From an uncultured Porphyromonadaceae bacterium (GTDB taxonomy: Bacteria; Bacteroidota; Bacteroidia; Bacteroidales; Muribaculaceae): a stretch of 64,000 nucleotides of DNA. The notes beneath the pieces are model-generated. The model made no database searches. It had not been told where the DNA came from and worked only from the letters and a program-made list of their open reading frames with translations. This document shows positions 54,417-63,852 of this stretch, in pieces (position 1 is the stretch's first letter; the number at the start of each line of letters is the position of its first letter). A program made the position numbers and the translations under genes. The stretch covers positions 48,690-112,689 of the forward strand of contig CABUWI010000010.1 of assembly GCA_902495245.1 (NCBI GenBank), in the 5' to 3' direction.

Positions 54417-57400
54417 TCAGCGGACGTGGATTTTGCGTCCGTCGATGATGTAGACGCCGGGACGGCCGACGCGCTGCAGGCGGCGACCCTGGAGGTCGTA
54501 GATGCCGCTGACGCGGGTGTCGGCGGGTTCGGCTCCGATTTCAACAATGGCGTCGCCTTCGGAGCTGACAATTACGGGAATGTCGAGCGCCTGGCCTCCG
54601 ACAATCTTCTGGTCCATGGGGCCGGAGGTCTTTTCGTGGACGTTATTGTAGATTACGCGGATATAGCAGGTGCCGAGTGCGGCGTCTTCGGGCACGTTGA
54701 CCTCGAGGTTGATGTCCATGACGCGGGTGTAGTTGCCCGAGACTGTGGTGAGGTTCGGGTTGGAAGAGTCGAGACCCAGACGGCCAATCGATTCATAGCT
54801 GCCGTGGCCGGCGTTCCAGTCGGCATAGAATTCGGCGTAGGTGTATCGAAGGTCGTTGCGTCGCGAACGGCGGTCGCCGTCGTCGTTGGCTCGGAGCTTG
54901 AGGGTGAAGGTGGAGCCGGGGGTGGCGACGACGTGCACGGGCACGATTGTGAAGAAGTCGGCGGGGCAGGCGGCGAACTCGTAGGTGTCGTCAACGGCTG
55001 CGCCTTCGGTCCCGGCCGAGACGACGTAGCCCAGGCCGTTTTCGAGCATCGTGCCGTCGGGCATGAGGCGCGTGTAGGCGGGCAGTTGGTCGTTGTTCTG
55101 ACCGCTGACGAGCACGCGCAGGTCATAGGCGGCGCCGTCAAGGATTCCGGTGGCGTTGGGGCCGTCAATCGTCTTCCAGGCGTTGGCGTAGATTACGCGC
55201 AGGCGGCACTCCTTGCCGGCGGCCGATGCGGGCACGCTGACGGGCTGTTCGATGTCCATGACGTAGTCATAGTTGGCGAGCACGTCGTTGAAGTCGGGGT
55301 CCTGATTGTCGGTGCCGATTACGGCCACGGGGGTGAAGCTGCCGTTGCCCTTCCAGTCGGCATAGATGTAGGCTCGGGTGTAGCGCGCGTCCTGATAGAC
55401 GGTCTTGTCCGAGCGGGGGCCGGCCGATGCGGCGGTGAGTTTCAGCGTGAACTCAGATGCGGGGTCGGCAAGGACGGTCTGTTCGGTCAGGGTGTAGAAT
55501 GTTGACGGACGCGAGTCGAAAGTCATCTTCACGTCGGCTTTCGCGCCGGAGGTGGCGATGGTTTCGGCGTAGGTCTTGCCGCGGGGCTCGAGGTTGCCCT
55601 GGGGGGCGGTGTAGATGTCGCCGGGGTCGGTCGTGCCCACGTTGTAAGTGAAGTCGTAGGCGACGCCGTCGTTATTGCCGGCGGGGTCGATTGCCTTGGT
55701 CGGGCTGACGAAGATGCGCACCCCGAACGTGCCGCTGACGGGGTTGGCGGCGGTGCCTGCGCGGAGCATGAAGGAGCCGTCGGCCTTGACGGAGCGCTTC
55801 TCGGAAGCCTCGAACACGCCGTTGCGGTTATAGTCGATGTAGACTTCGGTGGTGGCGGTGGCGGCAGCGGGGCCTGCGAGTTTGATGATGGCGTCGCACT
55901 TCGTGGCCGGAGCGACTATGATGCGCGACGGCACGGTGGTGTGGAACTCGGCGGGAGCGGCCGAGGCCGTGTAGTCGAGCGGGTGGAAGAGCTGGCCGGT
56001 TGAGGTGAGCGATTCGATGTAGGCGGCGGGGTTGCGCGTGCCCTGGGGGGCGGCGGGGGTCTTGTCGACGGCCACCTGAGGCGTCAGGCGCAGGCGGTAG
56101 CCCTTGGTGTCGCCCGAGTGAATCTGGTATTCATAGATTGTGCCGGTGCCCTGGCCGCACGATGCGTTGCCGATGCCGCGGTGGTAGGCGTCGATGTGGA
56201 CCACGGTTTCGCTGCGGGGCACGAGGTCGTAGTGGTGGGAGGCATCGCGGAGGTCGTCGTCGGTGAAGTGGAGAGCGCTGAACGACGGCAGCCCCTCGGC
56301 CTCGATTAGCAGCGAAGTGTCGTGGCCGTCGGAGAGGCGTACGTAGCGCATCTCTTCGTGTCCGCCCATTGTCTGGGGCTTGACGAAGAGCTCGCCCATG
56401 TCGCTGACGGTGGTGGTGTACACACCGGCTTTCACTCCGGCCTTGCGGTCGACATAGTTAGCCCACGGGCCGCGCGCGTAATATTCGACCTGCTCCATTT
56501 CGGGCGCGAGCGAGAAGGTGAGACCCAGACGGCGTGCCTCGTCAGAGTAGGCGTAGAAGTCGGGGCTGATGTCGATGGAGCCGTCGGAATAGACGGTGTA
56601 TTCGATTACATACTGGCAGAGCGAGCCTGCTTCCATGCGGGCCGAGACGGTTACGGACTTGCAGCCCTTGGCCGAGCCGCCGTGGTCATAGCGCATGGCC
56701 AGCTGGCGGAAGGCGCTTGCAACGCCCTGATTGCCGGGGTTGGCGTCGTTTTCGATGTAGCGGTCGTTGTTGAAAATCGGGCCTTGGTTGTCGGCAATGA
56801 ATTCCACGCCCTTGATGAGCATGGAGAGCAGCCGGCCGTTGGCGCCGAAGGTGTAGCTGAAGCCGTTGCCCTTGATTTCGATGGGGCCGTTGCCGCTGAC
56901 GGTCATGTCGGCCTTCAGGGCATCGGTGTTTTTCGGTGCGAGGGCGCGCGCGGGGGTCACGGCGAACTGCTCTTCGGCCATGACGCTGCCGGCCTCGAGG
57001 GCGGGCAGGGCGGTCTTGCGCTCGAAGCTGAGGTTGAGCAGTCCCTCCTCGCCCTCGGCTATTTTCGAGGCGGTGAAGGGAATGGAGGCGCTAACCGTTT
57101 CGCCCGGAGCGCAGTCGGGGGCGTCGACGCTGCCCGACTCGACCACGCGGCCGTTGCTGAGCAGCTGCCAGTTCATCTTGAACTCGCTCAGGGGGGTGAA
57201 GGCATAGCGGTTTTCAATGACTACGTCGCCTGTCGAGGGGTCGAAGTCGCGGCAGCGGATATAGCGGTAGACGGCTTTCACCTCGGCCAGCTTGGCGGTG
57301 GGGACGCGTTCGGGCGTCAAGATGCCGTTGGAGCAGAAGTTGCCCTGATGGGGGCCGGGATAGTCATAGCCGGTGGTGAAGGCGCGCGGAGTGCCGTTCT

Positions 57401-59237
57401 GCAGGTCGGCGGGCGAGTAGATTGCCTGGTCAATCCAGTCCCAGATGCAGCCGCCGATTGTGCGGACGCTGCGGTTTTCGATGTAGTCCCAATATTCGGG
57501 CAGGTTGCCGATAGCATTGCCCATCGCGTGGGCATATTCGCAGATGAAGTGAGGGGTGTCGGCGAAACGGCTGTCGGTGTCGTCGAGAATCATGCGGTCG
57601 ACCGAGGGATACATGCGCGAGGTCATGTCGGTGTAGATGTCGGTGTCGGCCCATGTCCATTTTTTCTGACCCTCATAGTGAATCATGCGCGAGTCGAGGG
57701 CGCGGACGGCTTCGTAGCATGCGCTGAAGTTGACGCCGCAGGCGCTCTCGTTGCCGAGGCTCCAGAAAATCACGGAGGGGTGGTTGCGGTCGCGCAGCAC
57801 CATGCGCTCCTCGCGGTCAACGAAGGCGCCCTCCCACGAGGGGTCGTCGCTCAGGTCGGTGTTGGCGTGGCACTCGAGGTCGGCCTCGTCCATCGTATAG
57901 AGCCCGAAGTGGTCGAACATGGCATACATCTTGGCCGCGTTGGGATAGTGGCTCGTGCGGATTGTGTTGATGTTGTTCTGCTTCATCAGGCGGACGTCGG
58001 TGAGCATGTCGTCGGTCGAGACGGCACGGCCGCGGACGGGGTCGGTGTCAGAGCGGTTGACGCCCTTGAAGAAGATCTGACGGCCGTTGATGAAGACGCG
58101 CGGTCCGCGCTGTTCGATGTGGCGGAAGCCATATTTCGTGGCGAATGCCTCGGTTTCGCGGCCCGAGGCGTCGCGCAGGCTCACGACGACGGTGTAGAGC
58201 GTCGGCTTTTCGGCGCTCCAGAGCTGCAGGCCGGTCAGATTGGCGGTGAACACCAGCGGGACTTCGCGGCCCCCGGCGCTTACCATGGCGGTCTGGGCCG
58301 ACGGAGCGGCCACCTCCTTGCCCGAGGGGTCGAGCAGGCTGACCGAGGCCGACACAGAGGCGTCGGCGCCTGAGCGGTTGGCGAGGCTGAGCTCGACGGA
58401 GAGCTTGCCGGCGGTGTAGCCCGACGCTTCGGTGAGCTCGGACGTGATGTAGTGGTCGCGCACAAAGGTCTTGGGCACTGCGGTGAGCGTTACGTCGCGA
58501 TAGATGCCCGACATGCGGAACATGTCCTGGTTTTCGAGATACGAGCCGTCGCTCCAGCGAATCACCCGGACGGCCACGCTGTTTTCGGCTCCGGGCTTGA
58601 CGGCGCGGGTGATGTCGAATTCATGGTCGTTGTTGGCGCCCTGGGTGTAGCCGATGTATTGGCCGTTGACCCACACGAAGGCCGCCGAATAGATGCCGCC
58701 GAAGTTGATGAAAATCTGCTTGTCGGCCCAGTCGGCGGGGAGGGTGAACGAGCGCAGATATGACCCGACGGGGTTATAGTCATATTGCCAGCCGTTGTGG
58801 CGCCTGCCGATGTAGGGGGGCGTGCCGTTGCCGAAGGGGGCGTTCTCGTTGCAGTAGACGGGGGTGCCGTAGCCTTTCATCTCCCAGTTTGAGGGCACTT
58901 CGATGTCGTCCCACTGCGAGGCGTCGAATCCGGCGGTGAAGAAGTCGGCGGGACATTGGTCGGGTTCCGGGGCGTAGTTGAACTTCCACGTGCCGTTCAG
59001 GCTGATGCGGAGGTCGCTGTTCGGCTCGACCCATGGGGTGGCGAAGAAAGCGGCGTCGGCCTTCAGTTTTGCGGTGGTGGAGTAGGGCACGTAGGTTGCA
59101 TGGGCGGTTTCGCGGTTCTCGCCGAACATGGCCTGATTTTCCCAGTAGTTTGCGCCGGTGAGGTCGGCACCGTACGAAACGACACTTGTCGCAAGCATGA
59201 CGCCTGCGACAAGTGAGTGATTAAGCTGTAGCTTCAT
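54417..59237 (-). CDS. GH2 beta-galactosidase with three C-terminal beta-modules and sorting-type tail
   Basis: The 1606-aa secreted enzyme has a signal peptide (about residues 1-23), GH2 sugar-binding and Ig-like domains, and the catalytic barrel with acid/base Glu497 (SLGNESAC) and nucleophile Glu567 (FICEYAHAMGN). The beta-galactosidase small-chain domain spans roughly 780-1055. Three extra beta-modules follow at about 1080-1200, 1222-1378 and 1400-1558; the last two share YADW, YxxVMDI and RVIY stretches and look like a tandem duplication, GEVED-like. The tail (YDLQGRRLQRVGRPGVYIIDG) resembles a surface sorting signal. Usual LacZ-type enzymes have about 1000-1050 residues. It starts 4 nt after the GH95 stop, so the two form an operon. 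Confidence 0.92.
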   Translation of the reverse strand: MKLQLNHSLVAGVMLATSVVSYGADLTGANYWENQAMFGENRETAHATYVPYSTTAKLKADAAFFATPWVEPNSDLRISLNGTWKFNYAPEPDQCPADFFTAGFDASQWDDIEVPSNWEMKGYGTPVYCNENAPFGNGTPPYIGRRHNGWQYDYNPVGSYLRSFTLPADWADKQIFINFGGIYSAAFVWVNGQYIGYTQGANNDHEFDITRAVKPGAENSVAVRVIRWSDGSYLENQDMFRMSGIYRDVTLTAVPKTFVRDHYITSELTEASGYTAGKLSVELSLANRSGADASVSASVSLLDPSGKEVAAPSAQTAMVSAGGREVPLVFTANLTGLQLWSAEKPTLYTVVVSLRDASGRETEAFATKYGFRHIEQRGPRVFINGRQIFFKGVNRSDTDPVRGRAVSTDDMLTDVRLMKQNNINTIRTSHYPNAAKMYAMFDHFGLYTMDEADLECHANTDLSDDPSWEGAFVDREERMVLRDRNHPSVIFWSLGNESACGVNFSACYEAVRALDSRMIHYEGQKKWTWADTDIYTDMTSRMYPSVDRMILDDTDSRFADTPHFICEYAHAMGNAIGNLPEYWDYIENRSVRTIGGCIWDWIDQAIYSPADLQNGTPRAFTTGYDYPGPHQGNFCSNGILTPERVPTAKLAEVKAVYRYIRCRDFDPSTGDVVIENRYAFTPLSEFKMNWQLLSNGRVVESGSVDAPDCAPGETVSASIPFTASKIAEGEEGLLNLSFERKTALPALEAGSVMAEEQFAVTPARALAPKNTDALKADMTVSGNGPIEIKGNGFSYTFGANGRLLSMLIKGVEFIADNQGPIFNNDRYIENDANPGNQGVASAFRQLAMRYDHGGSAKGCKSVTVSARMEAGSLCQYVIEYTVYSDGSIDISPDFYAYSDEARRLGLTFSLAPEMEQVEYYARGPWANYVDRKAGVKAGVYTTTVSDMGELFVKPQTMGGHEEMRYVRLSDGHDTSLLIEAEGLPSFSALHFTDDDLRDASHHYDLVPRSETVVHIDAYHRGIGNASCGQGTGTIYEYQIHSGDTKGYRLRLTPQVAVDKTPAAPQGTRNPAAYIESLTSTGQLFHPLDYTASAAPAEFHTTVPSRIIVAPATKCDAIIKLAGPAAATATTEVYIDYNRNGVFEASEKRSVKADGSFMLRAGTAANPVSGTFGVRIFVSPTKAIDPAGNNDGVAYDFTYNVGTTDPGDIYTAPQGNLEPRGKTYAETIATSGAKADVKMTFDSRPSTFYTLTEQTVLADPASEFTLKLTAASAGPRSDKTVYQDARYTRAYIYADWKGNGSFTPVAVIGTDNQDPDFNDVLANYDYVMDIEQPVSVPASAAGKECRLRVIYANAWKTIDGPNATGILDGAAYDLRVLVSGQNNDQLPAYTRLMPDGTMLENGLGYVVSAGTEGAAVDDTYEFAACPADFFTIVPVHVVATPGSTFTLKLRANDDGDRRSRRNDLRYTYAEFYADWNAGHGSYESIGRLGLDSSNPNLTTVSGNYTRVMDINLEVNVPEDAALGTCYIRVIYNNVHEKTSGPMDQKIVGGQALDIPVIVSSEGDAIVEIGAEPADTRVSGIYDLQGRRLQRVGRPGVYIIDGRKIHVR

Positions 59238-59241
59238 TGTG

Positions 59242-62200
59242 TTATATCGATGCTTTGACCGAACGGACTGAGCCGTCGGCTTCGGTTACGGTTATCATGA
59301 CGATGCCTTTGGTGTTGACCTTGACCGAGTTGCCTGCGGCCGAGGCGATGAGGCGGCCGGCCATGTCGTAGGCGCTGACCGAAGCGGCGTTGACGCCGCT
59401 GACGGTTACCGTGCCATTACTGACGGAGACGGCCATGTCGCTGTCGGGCGCCACGATTTCGGCAATCGAGTCCATCTCTTCGTCTTTAACGTCGGGCTGG
59501 GTGTATTCGGAGTCGTAGACCATGGTTACCTTGTCGCCGGCTTTCAGGTTGCTGACGACGGTGGTGATGAGGCCGGTGGTCAGATTGCGCTTGATGGTGG
59601 GCTCGACCTTCTGACCGTTCACCTCAATGTGGGTGTTGATGAGGTCGCCGTTGCCCAGGTTGAGCGTTCCGCCCTGGTTGGCCGTGATGGTTGCCAGCTC
59701 GATGTGCGAGTCGGCCCACTTGATGTCGACGGTGAAGTCGCCTTCGGCCTTGAGGCCTTTGACCTCGCCTGCGGCCCAGAGTCCGGGCAGAGCGGGGAGC
59801 ACCCAGATTGTGCCTTTGCGGCTCTGGACGAGCATCTCGGCGATGCCGGCGCAGGCGCCGAAGTTGCCGTCAATCTGGAAGGGGGCGTGCGAGTCGAAGA
59901 GGTTGTTGTAGGTGTTGTTGCTCAGGCCGTTGCGCAGAATCTGACGGGCGTGGTCGCCGTCGAATGCGCGGGCCCAGAGGTTGATTTTCCAGCCGATTGA
60001 CCAGCCGGTGGCGCCGTCGCCGCGCTGGCGCAGCGAGTTGACTGCGGCCTCGAACTCGGGAGTGCCGGGTTCAATCTGCGAGTAGGGATAGAGGCACATG
60101 AGGTGGCTGATGTGGCGGTGCTGGTCGGCGCCGGCGGTGAAGGGCGAGTATTTCCATTCTTTCAGAATCGGGTCGCCGTTCTTCAGGCCGTGGGTCTGCC
60201 AGTTGCTCGAGGTCTTGAACTTTTCGATGCGCAGGCCCTTGTCGAGGTTGTCGTAATAGTCCTGCAGCTTTTCAAGCTCGGCGGCGCTGATGACGGTCTG
60301 GTCGGGCAGAATCTTGGCGGCTTCGAGCACGTTGGAGAAGAGTTCGGAAACGAGCTGCTGAGAGTGGGCCGTAGCGTTCTGCGAGCCGGGGCCGTGCTCG
60401 GGCGAGTATTCGTTGGGGCACTCCCAGGTGCCGTCTTTAGCCTTTTTGAGGCGTTCGAGCCAGAACTCGCATGCGCTCCACATCGTGGGCAGGGCGCGGA
60501 GCAGGAACTCCTTGTCGAGGGTGTAGGCATAGTGCTGCCAGAGGTGGGTGCAGTACCATGCGTTGGCAATCACGTAGTTGGTCATGAAGCCGCCGGTGCC
60601 GCCGAAGATGTTGTTCTCGGTGAAGCAGGTCCAGCCCTTGGTCTGTCCGGCCTGGTTCTTGGCGTAGTTCTGCCACTGGGGCTGCACGGTAGCCTGGTTG
60701 ATGATGTAGTTCAGGAAGGGCAGGTGGAGCTCGCTGAGGTTTGTGGGCTCGCAGGGCCAGTAGCACATCTGCACGTTGATGTTCGAGTGAATATCGCCGT
60801 TCCACGGGGCAATCTGGCTGCCACCGTAAGGTTTGAAGACGTTATAACCGCTCCAGATGCCCTGGAGGTTGCCGGGGAGGTCAACGCCGCGGCTGCTGCC
60901 GATTTCGAGGAAGCGGCCGTAGTGGAAGTAGAGCATTTCGAGCATCTTGACGATGGGGTCCTGAACGTCGATTGACTGCGAGGTGATTTCGCGATAGCGG
61001 TCGCGCATCTCGTTGGTGGGCATGTTGTTTTCGGCCCCCGTCAGGTTGAACTCAACGCGGTTGAAGAAGCTCTGATAGTCGGGGATATGGTCGGCCAGAA
61101 CGGCGTCCCAGCCCTTGGTCAGGGCGTTGGCGGCGGTGGCCTCGATGTTGGAGTTCAGGGCCTCGGTGCCGGAGGTGTAGGAGGGGGTTACGGGGTCGTA
61201 GTCGGTGCCGCCTGCAATGAAGGCATAGACCTTGTCGGCGTTTTTGACGTCGATGCTCTTGCCGTCGGCAGCGAGGGCCACTGTGGCGTTCTCGCCCTCG
61301 GCCTTGATTTTGATTACCGAGCAGTAGCTTACGATTTCAAACTTGCCGTGGAACTCGATGGTGGCGGTGTTGCCGTCGACGCTGTAGCTGACGTCGTGAG
61401 TGCGGGCCATGCCGGGCACTTCTTCAAAGTTCAGGCTCACGGCGCCGCTCTTGTCGGCGGCGAACTCGGCGGCGATGATGTTGTCGGGATATGAGGTGAA
61501 GTATTTGCGGTCAAAGGAGGTGCCGGCGGCGTTCTTGTAGTGCACGCGCGCAATGCCGGTGGTGAGGTCGAGGGAGCGCCAGTAGTCCTTGACGGGCTCG
61601 TTCATCGAGATGCCCTCCTCGCGGCTGCGCACGTAGAGCGAGCCGAAGTTCTGATAGCAGCCGTAGGTGTAGCTGCCGCGCAGCTCGGTGTCGCCGGTCC
61701 AGAGGGTCTTTTCATTGACCGAGATGTCTTCCTTGAGCACGTTGCCGAGCACCATCGCGCCCAGCTGGCCGTTGCCGACGGGGAGACCGAAGTCCATCCA
61801 TTTGTGGCCGTCTTTCGAGCTCGAGCCGGGCTTGGTGAACCAGAGGGTGAGCGGCTGCTCGGGGCGGAAAGTGGTCGAGCCCTCGATGTTGGGAATCTCG
61901 GCGAAGTCAAAGCCCTCGCAGGGCATGCATTTCAGGGCGTTGTTGCCGTCGTTGAGCGTCCAGAAACCGATGGCTGCATCGGCGGCGTTGGGGCCGCCGA
62001 ACATGTTGAAGTTACACTGTTCGCCCTTGATGCGGTTGTTCTTGATTTCGAGCTTGGCGCCGTTGTTGACGTTGACCAGCGAGAAACCGGGTTCATAGGG
62101 GGTGGCCGACGTGGTCAGGCGGTCGCCCGCGCCGTTGAGATAGTTGCCGTCTTTGTTGACGAACTGGCAGTTATCGCGCGTGCCGGTAATCTTCCACTGG

Positions 62201-62835
62201 TTGTTGGTGTGGTCGGGCAGCGTGGTCATGTGCTTCACGTTCTTGCCGGCGCCCATGTCGTAGATGGCGTTGTCGTTGGCGCTGAAGATTATGTAGTGCC
62301 AGACGGGGTCCTTGCCCTCTTCGCTGAACGTGGGCCAGCCTTCGGGCAGGGGTTCTGTGTAGGTTTCAAACACCAGGGCGTTGTTCTGGTCGCCCGAGTC
62401 CCATTCGCCCAGCTGCACGCCGAGTCCGGTGCCGCCATGCTGGTTCATGGCCTTGTCAGAGCCGGTGCGGCTGATTTCCCAGGCATCGCCTTTGGCAGTC
62501 AGTTTCAGCGAGCCTGCGTCGCTCTCGGCGCCGCCCGCAAAGCGCGAGTCGGAAGTTTTGTAGTAGACATAGCGGCCTGATTTGCTCAGGAGCTTGAAGT
62601 CATCTTTCGTGCCGATGAGCTGCCACTGGCAGTCGTCGGCGCCCGAGGGGTCGGCCGTGGTCAGCAGGGCGTTGGCGCCGTTGGCCTTGAGCACGTGGCC
62701 GCCTTTGGTAAACTTGACGTTATACCACACCGGGTTGTCCGCAGTGCTGAATGTCGGCTCTTCGAGGGCCGAAGCGTGAGTTGTTGCAAAGAGCATGCAG
62801 AATGCTCCAAGACACGCCTTGAGGTTCAATTTCAT
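59242..62835 (-). CDS. GH95 family alpha-L-fucosidase, multidomain
   Basis: The 1197-aa secreted enzyme has a signal peptide (about residues 1-23). Two beta-trefoil-like segments (about 30-155 and 178-305, each with a QW(Q/K)(L/I)xGTxD(D/N) stretch) precede the GH95 core starting LWFTKPGSSSKDGHKWMDFGLPVGNGQLGA. Catalytic candidates are intact: Asn685 and Asn687 in HSNINVQMCYW, Glu813 in NEYSPEHGP and Asp989 in FQIDGNFG. GH95 enzymes remove alpha-1,2-linked L-fucose by inversion; some act on L-galactose. A C-terminal domain (from about 1125) ends in a sorting-like segment with YDMAGRLIASAAG. It is the first gene of the pair with the GH2 enzyme. Confidence 0.93.
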   Translation of the reverse strand: MKLNLKACLGAFCMLFATTHASALEEPTFSTADNPVWYNVKFTKGGHVLKANGANALLTTADPSGADDCQWQLIGTKDDFKLLSKSGRYVYYKTSDSRFAGGAESDAGSLKLTAKGDAWEISRTGSDKAMNQHGGTGLGVQLGEWDSGDQNNALVFETYTEPLPEGWPTFSEEGKDPVWHYIIFSANDNAIYDMGAGKNVKHMTTLPDHTNNQWKITGTRDNCQFVNKDGNYLNGAGDRLTTSATPYEPGFSLVNVNNGAKLEIKNNRIKGEQCNFNMFGGPNAADAAIGFWTLNDGNNALKCMPCEGFDFAEIPNIEGSTTFRPEQPLTLWFTKPGSSSKDGHKWMDFGLPVGNGQLGAMVLGNVLKEDISVNEKTLWTGDTELRGSYTYGCYQNFGSLYVRSREEGISMNEPVKDYWRSLDLTTGIARVHYKNAAGTSFDRKYFTSYPDNIIAAEFAADKSGAVSLNFEEVPGMARTHDVSYSVDGNTATIEFHGKFEIVSYCSVIKIKAEGENATVALAADGKSIDVKNADKVYAFIAGGTDYDPVTPSYTSGTEALNSNIEATAANALTKGWDAVLADHIPDYQSFFNRVEFNLTGAENNMPTNEMRDRYREITSQSIDVQDPIVKMLEMLYFHYGRFLEIGSSRGVDLPGNLQGIWSGYNVFKPYGGSQIAPWNGDIHSNINVQMCYWPCEPTNLSELHLPFLNYIINQATVQPQWQNYAKNQAGQTKGWTCFTENNIFGGTGGFMTNYVIANAWYCTHLWQHYAYTLDKEFLLRALPTMWSACEFWLERLKKAKDGTWECPNEYSPEHGPGSQNATAHSQQLVSELFSNVLEAAKILPDQTVISAAELEKLQDYYDNLDKGLRIEKFKTSSNWQTHGLKNGDPILKEWKYSPFTAGADQHRHISHLMCLYPYSQIEPGTPEFEAAVNSLRQRGDGATGWSIGWKINLWARAFDGDHARQILRNGLSNNTYNNLFDSHAPFQIDGNFGACAGIAEMLVQSRKGTIWVLPALPGLWAAGEVKGLKAEGDFTVDIKWADSHIELATITANQGGTLNLGNGDLINTHIEVNGQKVEPTIKRNLTTGLITTVVSNLKAGDKVTMVYDSEYTQPDVKDEEMDSIAEIVAPDSDMAVSVSNGTVTVSGVNAASVSAYDMAGRLIASAAGNSVKVNTKGIVMITVTEADGSVRSVKASI

Positions 62836-62924
62836 GGTACTTTTTCTGTTACTATGATTGGTAAATTAAATATTTATATGCAGGTAATCGGGCCATGCAC
62901 GGGGCGCATGTCTAAAATTGAACG

Positions 62925-62955
62925 CAAATATAGTTAAAAAATTGCGCCCCTGCAA
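62925..62955 (-). promoter_or_regulatory. Promoter of the GH95-GH2 operon
   Basis: On the minus strand a TTG (62955-62953) and the -7 box TATATTTG (62932-62925) are separated by 20 bp. The ATG at 62835 is about 90 nt downstream. The region is shared with the divergent sodB gene. Confidence 0.75.
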
Positions 62956-63019
62956 ACTTTTCGCGCATTCTTGTCGTTATATCGGCGAACAACAACAAAA
63001 ACTAACCCTTTTACGACAT

Positions 63020-63601
63020 ATGACTTACGTCCAGCCCGAACTTCCCTACGACTCAGCCGCCCTGGCTCCCGCAATCAGCGAGGAGACCGTGCGATTCCAC
63101 TACGGAAAGCACGAAAAGGCCTACATCGACAATCTCAACTCGATGATCAAGGGCACCCGCTTCGAAGAGATGGCGCTCGAGGATATTATCTGCGAGTCAG
63201 ACGGCGCGCTGTTCAATAACGCCAGTCAGGCCTGGAACCATATATTCTACTTTTTCAGCCTTAACCCCGGCGCGGGCGGCGAGCCCGGCGGCGAATTGCG
63301 CAAAGCAATCGACGCACAGTTCGGCTCGTTCGACAAGTTCAAGGACGATTTTGTCAAGGCAGGCACCACTCTCTTCGGCAGCGGCTGGGTGTGGCTCGCG
63401 GCCGACGAAAACGGCAAGCTCTTTATCATGGCCGAGCCCAACGCAGGCAACCCCCTGACCCGCGGACTGACGCCGCTGCTGACGTTCGACGTCTGGGAAC
63501 ACGCCTACTATCTCGACTATCAGAACCGACGCGCCGACGCGCTGAAGGCGCTGTGGAACATCGTCGACTGGGACGTGGTTGAGAGCAGATATGATTTTTA
63601 A
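63020..63601 (+). CDS. sodB: Superoxide dismutase (Fe/Mn type)
   Basis: The 193-aa cytoplasmic enzyme converts superoxide to hydrogen peroxide and oxygen. The metal ligands are intact: His27 in FHYGKHEKAY, His74 in WNHIFYF, Asp157 and His161 in DVWEHAYYLDYQNRRADAL. The length matches the iron or cambialistic Bacteroidales enzymes. The ATG at 63020 gives the standard N-terminus (MTYVQPELPYD); a longer frame from 62918 reads through the divergent GH95 promoter. Confidence 0.96.
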   Translation: MTYVQPELPYDSAALAPAISEETVRFHYGKHEKAYIDNLNSMIKGTRFEEMALEDIICESDGALFNNASQAWNHIFYFFSLNPGAGGEPGGELRKAIDAQFGSFDKFKDDFVKAGTTLFGSGWVWLAADENGKLFIMAEPNAGNPLTRGLTPLLTFDVWEHAYYLDYQNRRADALKALWNIVDWDVVESRYDF

Positions 63602-63710
63602 GTTTTTTAACGAATTCCGAAAAATATATAGCAACGACTATCCGTTATAAAGACACGAAACGATACTTTTTGAAGATTAGAAAGCAATAAGCATAATGTG
63701 ATGAATGGAG

Positions 63711-63747
63711 AGAGAGGCACGCGTGAGCGCCCCTCTTTTTCTTTTTT
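63711..63747 (+). terminator. Terminator-like hairpin downstream of sodB
   Basis: An imperfect hairpin, AGAGG with CCTCT plus inner GC pairs, followed by TTTTTCTTTTTT. The stem is weak, but the T-run is the strongest in the region. It lies about 110 nt after sodB. Confidence 0.5.
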
Positions 63748-63772
63748 AGTTAAGGGTTGAGAGTTGCGGGTT

Positions 63773-63796
63773 GGAGCCGCGGATTATTCCGCGGGC
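63773..63796. repeat. 24-bp GC-rich palindromic repeat, copy 2
   Basis: Identical to 75-98 except for one loop base. It folds into a CCGCGGA/TCCGCGG stem and is again preceded by TTAAGGGTT-type sequence. Confidence 0.7.
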
Positions 63797-63852
63797 AGCT
63801 CGCAATGGATACAAAAAAGGTGTTGCAAAATGCGGTATGCGGATAACCCGTA

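Noticed and set aside
56322..58373. Open frame of about 683 codons on the plus strand inside the GH2 gene
   Set aside because: It lies opposite the conserved catalytic domain and has a low-complexity Val/Ala/Gly composition.
62918..63019. N-terminal extension of SodB by 34 residues
   Set aside because: The standard SOD N-terminus begins at the ATG at 63020, and the extension runs through the divergent GH95 promoter.
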